Below, one piece after another: positions 1 to 51,650 of a stretch of 64,000 nucleotides of DNA (its first letter is position 1; each line of letters opens with the position of its first letter). The stretch is from Amblyornis subalaris (Eukaryota; Chordata; Aves; Passeriformes; Ptilonorhynchidae), in assembly GCA_018881555.1 (NCBI GenBank), contig JACAXG010000081.1:1284399-1348398 (forward strand), read 5' to 3'. The notes below the pieces were generated by a model. That model saw only the letters and a program-made list of their open reading frames with translations, was not told the DNA's origin and did not search any database. A program made the translations under genes and the position numbers.

Positions 1-16381
<16,381 letters not shown>

Positions 16382-16780
16382 GGCCGCCACCGCCGGCGGC
16401 CCCGGGCGCCTGCGCTGCGCCCGCCGGGGCTGGGCACGCGCGGCTCGGCCGCCTCGAACGCGCGGAGCCGCCGCCTCCCGGCCCGGGCCCGGACCCGCCC
16501 CCGCCCGCCCTGCGCGGCTCCGGCAGCGGCGCGGGCGGGGCGGGCGCAGGCGCGGGGCCGTGCGGGAGCCGCCCCGAGCCGGAGGGCGGCGGGTGCTGCC
16601 GGTAGTGCCCCGGGCAGGGTGCGGGCTCCGTTTGGCGCCCGCCGCCGGGGCCCGCTCGGGGTGTCCGCTGACCCCCGCACCCGCTGACCTTCGCACCGGC
16701 ACCCGCCCATTTCCCCCACCCGCTGGCCTCCCGCAGGCGCCTCTCAGCGCGCAAAGCTTTTCGCTGAATCCATGTGTGAA

Positions 16781-19700
16781 ATCGCGTGCCCTGAGCGGAA
16801 TGCAATGCCCGTTAGACTCAGAGATTCTTAATATTAAGTCATTTATTTAATCGTGTAATNCTGTTACTGGGTCGTTCAGGCATTTTGCTGCATGCATTGA
16901 ACAAATACCTGTGTTGAAGGAGGTTATATATTCACCTTAGAACTTTTGTAGGTTCTACTATCTGCAGTTCTGCTCAACACTATTTAACTCCTCAAACTGC
17001 TGTTACAAGCACGTTACATATTCTATCAGGTGCCTATCGGTTTCTGATCCCCTACTCCTGTCAGGAATCCACAGAGGGAGTCATGGCCATCAGCTGGGAC
17101 CAGAGCATGAGCCATGTCTGGTCTGGTTTTTTCTAGGACATTTTAAAGCATTCGCAAGAGCTGGGCCCTTTGGCATCAGATTGTGGGTATTNTCATGGAA
17201 AGGCAGGTATGCATGCATGCAACTTTGGAAGACCGAAAAATCCTTTTCGTAATTTGTAATTGTTGCTCCATTATTACAAGCATCAGATGTTGAGGACATC
17301 TGCCTGTTCTGCAAAAAGTTCTATGTGAGAAACTAACACAAGATTTTGTGGCAACACAACAGAGGCAAATTTCAGCCTTTGCACTGAACTGAACACTGAC
17401 CTAAAGTGTTCAAGGTAAGGTTGAGCTGAAAAGACCTCAAGTGTGATGGAGTCCTCCCCTGCAAGCATTGCACAGCAATGTCCTACCTCAAAGAAGACAC
17501 AATANTAACAGACCAGAGAAGCCCTTAAAATCTCAGTTTATAGGTAGCCTGTCATCCCCNGTCTGTACATATCTATGCTGTTGGCTCTAAAAAGGTGTGT
17601 GCTGACACTTGGCAGACTGTTCTGTTCCCTACAGGCCTAGGCCAGGTTTCTTCACGTGGGGATGACAAAGNCATGGGTGGATTTGGAAAGCCACAGTGAA
17701 GCACATTCAAGTGTATTCCCTTGAGTAGTAGCTGCCACCAGAGTCTGAACAAGGAGCCTCCCCACAGAGGTCTGCTACAAAAACAAGATACTACTGGGCA
17801 TCTTCCCTCTTGCCATGTTTCTTCCATGCTTTTCTCATTTGGGATAGAAAACACAGTCAGGGTAGCAACATCAAAGGGTTGCTGAGCCAGGCCTAAGCCA
17901 AGACACACTCATCTTTCAACAACCAGCCTGGCACTATTTTTCAGAGCAAGGTAAATGTCTCCAGACTATGCCCTTACCTAAGTGGTTTATCTGGTCCTTC
18001 CTCCAAGCTTCCCAGGGCAGAGTGACACGCTGCCATGCATCACCAAGAACTGCTTCTGCCACACTCAGCATGATGTCCAAGGTTCCTCAGCTGCTTTCTG
18101 TCTTCTGCAGCTACTTCTGCACAAGAGTAGCATGTGAATAAAACCACAACAGAGCAGGGGGTGGTTATAGGCACACTGCACCATCAGCAATGCTAATGTG
18201 CAGGTCTGGGGATCTGTATCCTCTTAATTCAGTGCAGTGGGAGAGCAGCCTGAGTTTCTGCAGCACGCCCTGCCAGGAAAATATCGTGGCATCCCACTAG
18301 CTGGGAAGAACATTAAAACACTGNTGCCTGCACAAAACAACCACAGTTGTTGCAACTACATCAAGCGAGAACGTCAAGCTGCCAACAAAAGTTATAGACA
18401 GGCCTTTAAACTCTGACTTCTGTGGGTTTCTTAGAGGTATAGGTGGAATATTTGGCTGTAAAGTGGGTGCTTTGTCACTTCACAGCCCATGTCCAGGGAT
18501 TTGTGCTTGGCTGAACACAGAAGCCTTGTGTCTGCATGTGGGAACAATGCTAAGGCACTGCACACCTGTAAGNGAAAAAGACCAGGATTGACTGGACTTT
18601 CAGCAAGATATTTGTTTTGCAACATGAATACCAGTAATTTGCATGCTGACATTCTGACGTCTGATTTGTCCCCTGCTGCTAAACTCTGGAGTCATTGTGG
18701 TAGGAAGGGAAGATTTGGAACATTGCTGAACAAGACAAAACCAAAAAAACCTCTTAAGTTNTCAGTGGAGACCTTTGATGGTGCCAACAGCTAGGAATCC
18801 GTTTCATCTTAAATCGAGGCTNCCATAGGAGAGCCAATAAAATCTGGAAATTAGGGCTATGCTTTTCATGGGTTTTACATTACACGTTTTGAACAGAGCT
18901 GAGAGGAGCTTGGCATGAAGCCACTGTCCAGAACAATGTAGGGAAGCATATGTGGTTTGAGAATTACTCAATACCGTTTGGGCTTTCAGTTTTTCCTGTC
19001 TTTCAATCCAAAAGGTTTGAGGGTTCCAAGATTCAGTTTCCTCTACAGCAAGAAAGTCTACACAGTAACATTCACTAAAATCCTTTACCATTACAGTTTT
19101 TACACTGCAGTACTGTGGCTTCCATCTAGAAACTGCTTGGAAGCAACAAAAATTTAAATGGAAAAAAATGAAAAAAAATTAGAAGAACCCAGTGGAAAAC
19201 ATTACAGATAATTTAATATTAATATTCTAATTAGCCATGCCATCATTGCTACAATTTGGCAGCCAGGAGGAGCAGAATTCAGAGGAGCCACTTTGCTGTT
19301 ACTGCACACCCAGAAACCACAAAATGCCCAGCAGCAAAACTTAGAGCTGTTCNCATGTTAACAGATTTAGCCCATAGCACAAGATCAGTACACAAAGGAT
19401 CCATCATTTGAATTCAAGCTTTGCCCTAAAATGGGGTCTGAATTTTATGCACACACAGTCTGGCCATCCATCAAAAATAATTCACCTGCAGCTCTTCACA
19501 CAAGGCAATTTGTGCCACGAGAGAATTCTCCAGACAGGATATGGTGAAGCCTTGTGATGTGTATTGCTGGTGTAGTTAAATGCTTCTGCTTTCAGTGGAA
19601 ATATAGGACACACTTTTATACTGATATTACTGCATCAAACTCCATGGCCGATCTACAGAAAATATAACTAAGTTGGTTTTTTTTTTTAAGTGCTAAGTGT

Positions 19701-22700
19701 ATCTAAGTCTACAATTTTCCTGCCTCTTCAGAACAAAGTTAATACATTTCTCCATTTTCCACTGTTTTAGTACAGGACTACAAAAACATGAACAAAAATA
19801 TTAGATTGCTTACTGGGATTTAGTTCTGGTGGGNTAGAAAAGGACTGAGGAAGAAATAATGGACAGACCCTGTTATGCTGATGCAGTCAATATCAGCTTC
19901 AGCACAGTGATGAAGAGCAGTAATAAAATGTTTTCTTTGAAGCTTCACATCACTCTAAATCAATCTGAAAATAATAAAACTGCCTGCATGTAATCTGTTG
20001 AAATACAGTAGATTAACTTTACTTACTAGCAAGCAATAAATATTTAAGAAGTGCTAAGTTAGGGCTTTTAAGCTTCTACAGAATTTCAAAACCAAAGTCC
20101 AAATAATCTGTTAGAATTAGCTACAAAAGTAGGAATTATACATTGACATTTCTCTGCTTTTGGCATTGCTGTGTAGCATATCTATTTGAAAATGCTTGAA
20201 GTAAATAACGTAAGTGTTGCTTTTTGTTTAGAACAACAGAATTTCTGGAGGCATTAGTCAGGCTGTCTATTTTAATAACTCTGGGACAGAAAGAATAAAA
20301 AGAGGATCAAAAGCTGATACAGAATCACCAGAACTGTTGCTTAACTGCACCTTTCTCCTCTCTACTGAAATCTGAATTCCTCAACAGTTGTCCTTCAGGG
20401 ATTGCTGGTAACCTTCCATCTCTTTCTCCAGCCTGAGTCCTGGAAATCCAATTGAAGGGGTGGAGTATCATCCTGCTGGAGAGAGCTTGGCTCTGTTTTA
20501 TTCTGGGCTGAGCATGAGATCTCTGACATTGGCTCTTCATGCAGAACTTTGTTGTCAGAGTATTTTGCAGAGAAAAAGTATNAATTCTTCTTCAAGAGCA
20601 AACCCTCTTTTCTAGCCAGGGGTGGCCGGACTGTCAAGGTGGCCAAGTGCAGTTCCCATACCAAGGCAACACCATCTGAGCAGTGAGAAGGCCGTGCTGG
20701 GAGGGAGCAAGGGAGCAAAGGACAGTCCAAATCCCAGCTGTCCAGGAATTGAGCTCACAGGGACTGCTGCAAGTGACATCCCCNAGCTGCCGTGGATCCC
20801 AGCTGCATTCCCAGCCCAGCCTCATCTCAAAGGGGGCTCCTGGGGAATCAATCACCTCCTGCCTGGGAGCTGCTCCCAACCTTCCCCACCACCTGCATTA
20901 AAGGGAGATTGGTGAATATTTACTGCCACCTTCATTCTTTGAAGTTTTTTCTATGGGGGAGAGTCTGAAAGGTCAATATCCTTACAATGGACTATTATGT
21001 ACAATGTCAAGATAAGAGAGTTAAACAAGTTGTTTCATGAGCAGCAGCACTCACGAGCCTGCTTTCCTGCAGATTTGAAGAGGTTTTTCTCCTCATTCTT
21101 ACCTNCTTCAGGTGTAGGACCCCAGCATAGGATGGTTAGTCAAGACTGAGTTCTNTCCCTCAGTGGGGCAACTACTGGAGATCTCTACTTAGAACATGGG
21201 CTTTTTCTGGAACTTCCAACCATCTCCCCTGCTCACAAGGACTGTTACAAGCCAAATAACCTTTGAACAAGATACAAAGAGGACATGAGCACTAAGAAGA
21301 TGCAAAATGACAACCAACTCTGCTTCAGCATTTGCAAGCTGCAGACAGTATTCTCCTTACATTTGTATGAAGAATGCAGATAAGGAAATATCACCAAGGA
21401 TAAAAAATAGATTCATTCTCTACCTGAATGATGCCAGTCAAAATATTATGGATGTGTCAAGGCCTCCATGTAATTTTTCGTAATTGTAGGGTCTGAGAAG
21501 TTGTCCAGTGAACCATTAGAGGAGAATGTTTAGTTGAAATTAAGAGTCTTCAGAATGTTTGTCACCACCACATTTAGGATGATGAATAAGCCTAGATCTG
21601 ACAGAGCAGAGGACAGAACTCCATGAGACGTTGCTACAAAGATTTGTCTTAAAACCACACATCCTTCTCTTCCTCTCACCACCAGTCTGTGCAGTATGAG
21701 ACAGTCTATTTTCATTCATATATGTATAGTTCACACATATAATTAACTTTTACTGTTTCTGAGTAAGTACCTAAAATTTTCAAAGTCTTGTCTGAAAATT
21801 TCAGAGTCCTACCATTTTACGAGTAAAGTCTTCAAATTGTCAGAGGCACAACAAAAAAATTTTAATGTAAAGCACAAAAACATGATGCATTACAATGAGC
21901 TGCCAGAAAGGTTGCAAAAAACATCTTTGGTCAGAGGAAAAATTGCCAAGTTACCTGACAGGCCAGAGCCTCACATATCCATTTATTATGATAATGTGAA
22001 GAGCCTTCTCTCCTGTAAACAGCATTTTAATAAGTTAGCTTCTGAACAAACTATAGACATAAACCCATCAAACATTAAGTCATGGCAAGAAACNTCATGT
22101 AGAAGACCATGGAGGGGACCAGGACCCAAATCATGACNCATAGTAACACCCTGGGAGTAAATGTGAAGCAGCTTGCACTGGTTCTTTATGCAGGAGCTGC
22201 CTCCAAGAGCCTCCAGCCATCTCCTTTTCACAGGAGTCTGTGCTACAGGAGCTGTGCCAGCTCCCAGCCTCTGGAGTACAAAGCACCTTGGCATTGAAAC
22301 TTGACTGACTTGGTGAAATTCTCACCACAGAGCAGCTACAGAAGTGGAACAACAATACACTACAAATCTGGAGGTCTGGATTCTCACCTAAATAACATCT
22401 GCCTGTTAGGTGAAAANGGTAAAACATCTTGCCAATATTTCGAAGCAGCAGTGAACAAAACCTCAAAGCCTGAAGAAACATTTCACAGTACAAAATAAAC
22501 CTCACCCAGATATGATGTCAAATATAACATCTGTCATTGAACAGCAAAATGCAGAAAGGAAGTCATTGATATTTGGCAGAAGTAACCTGGTCAGCCAAAC
22601 TCTTAAAAGCCCCAGAAAGTAAAAATCTGTTTCTAAAGTCAAGTAAATTGGGTATCCTTGGTTACTGTTTTTTTAAGTAAAATTTTGCTGATGAAATCCT

Positions 22701-23183
22701 GACAACCTTTATGAAAACTCCAGTTCAGAACCAGATAAAGCCAGGCCAGTTAGTGGCAAAAGGCAATGTTGTTTTATGTTATGGGCTTTTGCTAATTAGA
22801 AATTAGACAAAGAACCAAAACAACTGTACAGTTAGGCCACCTATTAGTGGGGTGGTTATGCCTGTGAGTATATAACAGACCTGATTTTGCAAGGTGGATT
22901 TTAAAGACCATGTTATTTTGTTTGCAATATAGGAAAATGCTGCTATTAGTTTATATTTCGCGCAGTGTCCTGTCCTTGAAATTACACCATATAACATCTG
23001 ATTATAGGAAAGTTACTTTCCTGCAAATATGCAAATAAATTGCTAATGACTTAAGGAACTTCCAGGCTTAAAGCTCCCACATAACCTGATGACACTGGAC
23101 AGAACAGAAACACACAGGAGATAGATTATTAGAACCATGATATACAAAAAGGGAAGCTTGAGTGGTTTTTTCTCTCTGCTTAC
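16781..23183. other. Intergenic, SRPK1 to SLC26A8 relic
   Basis: About 6.4 kb of ordinary AT-moderate sequence with no supported gene. Open frames are short and lack splice-consistent homology. In mammals most of SLC26A8 would sit here on the minus strand; no convincing downstream exon of it could be read (see the weak resemblances in the rejected list). Confidence 0.6.
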
Positions 23184-23321
23184 CTTGAGGAACCTGAAAC
23201 ACCCCAACACTTAGGCCTGCATGTAGATCCCTCAAGATCCATTTTGAACCAGTATGAAACCAACCAGTTCAGGATAGGGAACATCTTGAGTGTGATCTTT
23301 CTGAACCTTTCCCAGGAGAAG
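23184..23321 (-). pseudogene. SLC26A8: SLC26A8 relic exon (anion transporter, first membrane segment), frameshifted
   Basis: Minus-strand exon-like block with acceptor GTCTTTTCAG and donor GTAAGC. Frame one reads FSWERFRKITLKMFPILNWL, then VSYWFKMDLE. A second frame then reads DLHAGLSVGVFQVPQ. Together these give the SLC26-family N-terminal signature (FPxLxWxxxYxxK, then GDLxAGxSVGxxQVPQG), closest in memory to SLC26A8 (SWHRF, IFPFLEW, DLLAGISVGLVQVPQG). The shift falls in the Gly codon before DL and equals a 2-bp deletion: the block is 138 bp, and the equivalent SLC26A4 exon is remembered as 140 bp. Position and strand match mammalian synteny (SRPK1, SLC26A8, MAPK14). Most other exons are not visible, so a decayed gene is likelier than a sequencing error in a working one. 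Confidence 0.8.
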
Positions 23322-25919
23322 CTGAAAAGACTCAGATAAACAATGCCTTCTACAACCTCTGTCTCTGCAGGGCTTTTGTGTGAGCTCGTGCGGCTCCAGC
23401 ACGGTTTGCTCTGTTTGCTCTCTGCAGGTACCTGCACAGGTGTTGTCAGGCCACAGATCCAGCTGGCATACATCAGTCCTAGGCAGGCACCTCTGTGCCT
23501 TTGCATTCCACTCAGATGAATCACAAATGCTCTGGTGCTGTTCACATGGTAGCCTGTCACTGGAGAAGCCCACAGCACTGGATACATCAATTACTTGACC
23601 TAATTAACACTGCAGAAAAAAATGGATGGTATTTTGATTCCTCTTGTTCTGATCTAGAAGAAAATCATATAAACACTGCATCTGGGAAGCAAAAATAAAC
23701 AAACGTATCCNACCTCCCAAAACCCAGCCAAATGTTTCCTGTATTACACTATTTAGTAAGTGGACTTGACCTAAATCAGGACTTGACCTATATGATTTAT
23801 TTAATATGTATGTGCTTGAATCAGAATTTCCATCCACTAAACTCTGACTAACCCCACCACCCAGTGCTCCTTCTTCCCCTTTTTAATTCTCTGGCAATGT
23901 TGGTGATTTTCTATGTACAAACCAAATATAAGTGAGGCTGTGTCTGCCCAAGACTTCTGGCAGCCCTGAACCATGAACAGTGACTGTGGGGACTCACATT
24001 AACAGTTAACATTACAGAGCTGAGTGCCTTCCCATAATTTCATTGTCCAGGGTGGCTATGCTGACAAGTGGATACAAAATGGAGAACAGAGAAAACACAT
24101 GAGATAGAGAAGTGGTAAAGAAACAGGGAAAATATCATGAGGAAGCAAGACAGACATTGTTCTTAAACAATGATAAAGTTTCCAATAATATTAGCTATGA
24201 CTTCACAGCAAAATTCTCCCTTTGAACTCTGGGCAAGACCTATTTAAGTGCACCTGGTGTTTCTGGGTGGACAGGTGGACAGACTCTTAACTCTAGATCA
24301 CATGTCATAATTACATAAAAGTCAAGCCTTTCCATTAAGTGATTCTGTTTCTCTGACTCCAGAATTTCATCCAATCTCCTTCTTCCATTTTTTAAGGTAT
24401 AAAAAGACAGTTGGTGGAACAGGAGGTTATCGCACAGTCTAAAGGTTCTCACTATTACAGAAAGTAATCTTGTTGACAAGTCTTCATGGTTACTGAAGAA
24501 TAGAAAACACAATAGCAACACAAACTACAGCTCTATTTGCCTGCATTTATCACCAGAAAATTACTTTAGAGCAGCGTGAGACAAGACCCATATTTCAGAC
24601 TGCAGTACCACACATAGCTCAGCCCATGAAAGAGCTGGTTATACAGAAATATGAGAGAAGGCTGACTCCCCTGTTTTCCTTTCCCTGAGTGATTCTGTTC
24701 CTTTTGGCAGCAGCAAGCTGATAGATTAGCTCACCACACCTTGGAGGACCTCACCCAGAGCCAGTCTTGACTCTCAAGCCCTGTCATGGTCTCAAACCAA
24801 CAGTTTAAGTTTCAGTATGTGTTCAGTCTACACCGAAACAAAGCCCAAAATAAATGATGAATCAGAAATTCTGTGTTTACTTTCTTAGAAGGACTTTGTA
24901 GAGTAGACACAGCCATAGCCATTCAAAGTCCACTCTGGATCCAAAAAGAGATTCAGAAAAAAACTACGATATTCATAGTCAAACAAAACTAAAACAAAGA
25001 AACAAAACTAACATCACCAAGATCTGTTTCTTCTGATACCACAACAGGGACTCCAGCATTGCATTGTCTCGTACACATACACATGTCCCAGTCACTCCAA
25101 ACCACGGAGAGAGCAAGGTGTGTCTGCCATCCTTGAGCACAATCACCTCTTTTCAAGGCAAAGTCATACAACGAGCAAAACTAAAAGGAAGCAAAAGAGT
25201 TTGCAAACTAAAGGCGTTAAAAACCCTCACACACCAAGAATTAGTGACTTTTTAAGTGCAAGCAATGGTGAATTTCAGCTCTTTACTCCTGTGGGCTTCA
25301 ATGACTCACAGCACCATAGGACAGGGTGCCACTGTGTGTAGAGAAAGAGAAGGGTTTTGACATGGGAAGCCCAGTGCTTTAAAAACAAGCTTCCATAATC
25401 CATTCGGGATCTATCTTGCACTCTTGCTAACAATTCATCTTTCTTCAGCTTGAGATCGAAAGCTGAGTGGCCTTAAACACAAATCCCTAACACTACTTAT
25501 TTGCTGTGATATTTTGTACTCACTACCTGGTGAAGACACCATGGGTTCTGCTCCAAACCTGTAGCACTTCATGATTCGAGTCTTATGCATGTATTTGAAA
25601 GCAAGCACATCTGTATCTTTGATACTGTAAGGCCTTTCTCAGTATTGAGAAGCAGTTTATTCACCAAACACACAGAGAAAGATCAGGACACTGGGAAATC
25701 TGTGCACGGCAAGTTTAGCTCTCCCCATCGCTCCTGGCTTGACACTCCTGGAAAGGAACAAAACATCCTTGGGAAGTTTACAGGAACAACTCATACCAGC
25801 TTGCAAGGCTTCAGGAGCGCTAGGGTTGAGATAGACCCTGGCAGGCCTTTACTCACCCTGTGCTGCCCTAGCTAAGCTTTTTCATCTATTTTCCTTTTCT
25901 TTTTTACTTTTGGAACAGC
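23322..25919. other. Intergenic, SLC26A8 relic to MAPK14 promoter
   Basis: No gene recognised. If the SLC26A8 relic had an upstream N-terminal exon it should lie here on the minus strand, but no stretch resembling that poorly conserved region was found. No CR1 copy or other clear repeat was seen. Confidence 0.55.
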
Positions 25920-48719
<22,800 letters not shown>

Positions 48720-50805
48720 GAAACTGCTCTCTTCTGTTTGTCCCACTTCACTGTGAAGGGAAGGCCTTTTCATAGGGACTCTCCAATTATCGTTCAAGTG
48801 CCTCATCACAACAATATTCTCCTTAGTGGAGGGGTTTTGTGTGTGTTGAACTGGGGAGGGAGGGGGGAGGGAAGAAAGCTGAGTCTATGTAAACATGCTG
48901 CATGCTCTTGTATTCTGTGTACAGCCTGGGGCAAGCCTCTGGAGACCTGTTCTGACTGCACTTAGTTCTTCCAGAGAGTAACAGTGCACCACCAGTTTGC
49001 ACCGCCTGGGGCAAGGTGGGCAGGTGACATTGAAAGGTTTGGTTGCAATCATTGCCATTTATCAATTCTCCTACAACTGAGTAACCTCAAAATAATGGAA
49101 GTTGGTTTCTGGGCGTAGAGAGTCCTCTGTGTTCTTCAGGACTGAAGGTGGGGTTGAGGGATGTCCTTGTTCAATGCCAGGTGTCTGATTTACATCCNGA
49201 TCTTCCTGGTACAGCAGAATGTAGAGGCTTTCCAGTGTCTGATTCTTGGAACATGAAAAGATGTTGTTTGAAACTGTAAATATGTTTGTGCCTTAAATGA
49301 ATAGGGAGAGAGGGGAAAGGAAGTCAGGGGTGGAAATCTGACCCACTGTTTTTGAGGGTGAANGCTCCCAGGCGGCCAGGCATGAACTCAAATGTAATTG
49401 GGAAGTAACTTTCTGAGGCAACAACTTCAACCCCTGGATTGGGTATTCCTGTGTTTTTCCCTTTTCTCCTCCTCTTGTTCTGAGGCTTCTCAGCNTTAGT
49501 TCCCAGGAGACAGAGGTTGGGGAAGATCCTTGCTAGCCACATGTTTGTGTATTCTGTTCCTTAGAAGGTGGTGTGTTTTTGCATGTTGTAGCTGTATGTG
49601 CATGTAGAGCTGCTTGATTTTTGTCCTTACTTTTTGGGGGTGGCACTGGGGCAGTTCAGTCATCAGTGAAATGTTTACTGAGTACCTCAGCCAGTGCCAT
49701 AAAATCACAGCACCCTTCCTCCTGTGCTGCAGCTCCTTGTGAAATACCTGCCGTTCCAGAGGCTTCAACGAGGGAAGGATGTGATATCCAGCATATAGAA
49801 ACATGCACCTTTTTCTTTGTTCTGACCTTCTCTCTGCAGAGGAGGAGAGCTTGGGCTGGAGGGTTTCTTGTGAGATCAAGTGTAAAAAACGTTCTTTAAA
49901 GAAATGACTATAGTATCTTGTGCCAGAACTTAAGTTATTTCCTGAAAAGATTTTTTTTTTTAAGAGGTATTGGAATCCAAAGCAAAGAAATAAGCATGCA
50001 TAAACACACAATCACCCTTTCACTGTCTATATCTATAAATACAAATATTTATATACATAAAACTAACATTTACTAGGAGGTTTTTTTATCCTCTCACGTA
50101 AGAGCTTCTTGGCTATTTCTTAGCAGGTTGATCTCTGCCCAAGGAAACATGAGAAGGGAGTATGTTTGAATACAAACATGGTTCAAATATTTTGTATTTT
50201 CCAGGACTCTGCATGAGTGAAATGCCCAGAGTTGGAGACTGGCAGGAGNGAGGTTTCTCAGCATGCTTGTGTTCTTGAACTGTAGCTGGGGAGATCAGGA
50301 GCCCANTTTTAGGGCTTCTGGAGGAAACATTTTTAGACCTTCGTTTGTTGCAGGCATCCTGTGTGGGCAATGTACCCGTGTATGTGAGGAGAAAGGCTTT
50401 TGCAGTATTTTGTATTCTTGTTACCTGTGGGGCAGAGAGTGTTTTTGTAGTGTTTTTGCCCCGTGTTTGAAGAGGCAGCACAAAGGGATGGGATGTGGAT
50501 GACAAAGCCATTGATTCTTCCCAGGCTACTTCCCAGTGATCTCTTCAGGCCAAACGTTTAATAAAGGTCTGGGCTGAGATGAACAGAGCAGTTGTATTGT
50601 GCTCTAGGATAAAACTCTTCTCAGCCCAACAAAATCAAGACAGAAAACCTCCCTTTTCTGCTGGGCCAGCAGTCCGGGTATTCAAATGAAAATGTAGATA
50701 TACAATGTAAACCTACAGCAAGATTATTTTTATCAGCCATTTTATGTGTAGATGCTACAGTGTGATTTCATGCGGAAATATTGCTAAAGATTTTTAAAAA
50801 TATCG

Positions 50806-50842
50806 GTGTTGTGTGTGTGTGTGTGTGTGTCTGTGTGTGTGA
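50806..50842 (+). repeat. GT dinucleotide repeat
   Basis: Near-perfect GT microsatellite of about 37 bp with one TT and one CT interruption, inside the presumed MAPK14 3' UTR. Likely length-polymorphic. Confidence 0.85.
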
Positions 50843-51037
50843 GTGGGAATGGTTCATTTGGAGTCTGTCCTCTGAGGGAGCCCCTGGGGCACGAACTCCC
50901 TGCTGCCAGTGCCGTGCTGCTCAGCTGCCCGAGCAGGACGCTGCACCCGAAAGAAGAGATCTGCTATTTTGTTTCTATCCATGGATTTTGCTGTAATTGG
51001 TTATGCCAGATAAGATGTCACAATACCACTGGTTAAA

Positions 51038-51043
51038 AATAAA
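51038..51043 (+). terminator. MAPK14: Candidate MAPK14 polyadenylation signal
   Basis: AATAAA about 2.3 kb after the stop codon, followed within 100 bp by a GTGTGAG/GTGCTGTG-rich stretch suited to a downstream element. Other AATAAA copies lie at 50560, 51576 and 51618. Confidence 0.45.
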
Positions 51044-51650
51044 ATCTATTTTTCAGATTTACTGCACTGATGGTACTTGCAAACCTCTTGCACTGGAGTG
51101 TGAAGTTTTAGCAGGGTGTGAGTTTCTCCCCTGTGCTGTGGGGGCTCCTGGGTGTGATGGCTGGGGTGAGGGACGAGCCCGTGACTTGGTGACTGACTCT
51201 GCTGCCATGGGGCTTCTTGTCCATATTTGTCCTAAGTGACTTCTTTGCTACAAAAATAACTTAGGAGTCTGACNATGAGTACTGGACACTGAAAAAAACC
51301 CCAGCTATTATTTTCTGTTCAGTGCAGGGAAGCACTAATTCAACACAAACAGACCAGCACTTTGCTGCTTGTCTGGACCTGGAACCCTTCCCCAGTAGGA
51401 CTGGTTTGTGCTGTTTGCTGTCTGCTAGCCTTGGTGCAAACTGAAGAGAGGGGGAAAAAAGCCTAAACAGGACCAGTCATTTGTTGTTTCCTGAGGGGAA
51501 AAAAAAAAATGACCCAAAACACCCGAGACAGTACAATTCCAGAATGTGCTCAGTTACAATATATCCTGGTTAGCAAATAAAAGTACTAGAATCAGTGAGG
51601 ATTGAATTGGGGGGGAAAATAAACTACAGCTATAGAATCAAATTACTTTA

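Larger units (their letters stand above)
48720..51650 (+). other. MAPK14: MAPK14 3' UTR and downstream flank
   Basis: Long non-coding region after the stop. It contains an AU-rich patch near 50023-50060 (AAATATTTATATACATA), a GT repeat at 50806-50842 and several poly(A) signals: AATAAA at 50560-50565, 51038-51043, 51576-51581 and 51618-51623. The 51038 site is followed by GT-rich sequence and is a reasonable main 3' end, but the sequence alone does not decide. Confidence 0.6.

Noticed and set aside
20395..20730. Minus-strand frame with VALVWELHLATLTVR, vaguely like an SLC26 membrane segment
   Set aside because: Only scattered hydrophobic matches; missing the LGLD-type core and any splice context.
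21530..21715. Minus-strand frame containing GCVVLRQIF, similar to the SLC26A8 STAS domain (VVLRQIC)
   Set aside because: Flanking residues do not continue the STAS match (no RAFERNDFF-like part) and no exon borders are visible. Kept only as a lead for a proper search.
22803..22997. Minus-strand frame with FSYIANKITW and ILTGITTPL resembling a later SLC26A8 membrane segment
   Set aside because: Right strand and order, but the exact core is five residues, expected by chance several times in this interval. Only about 190 bp separate it from the relic exon, too little for the intervening exons, and no splice sites fit.
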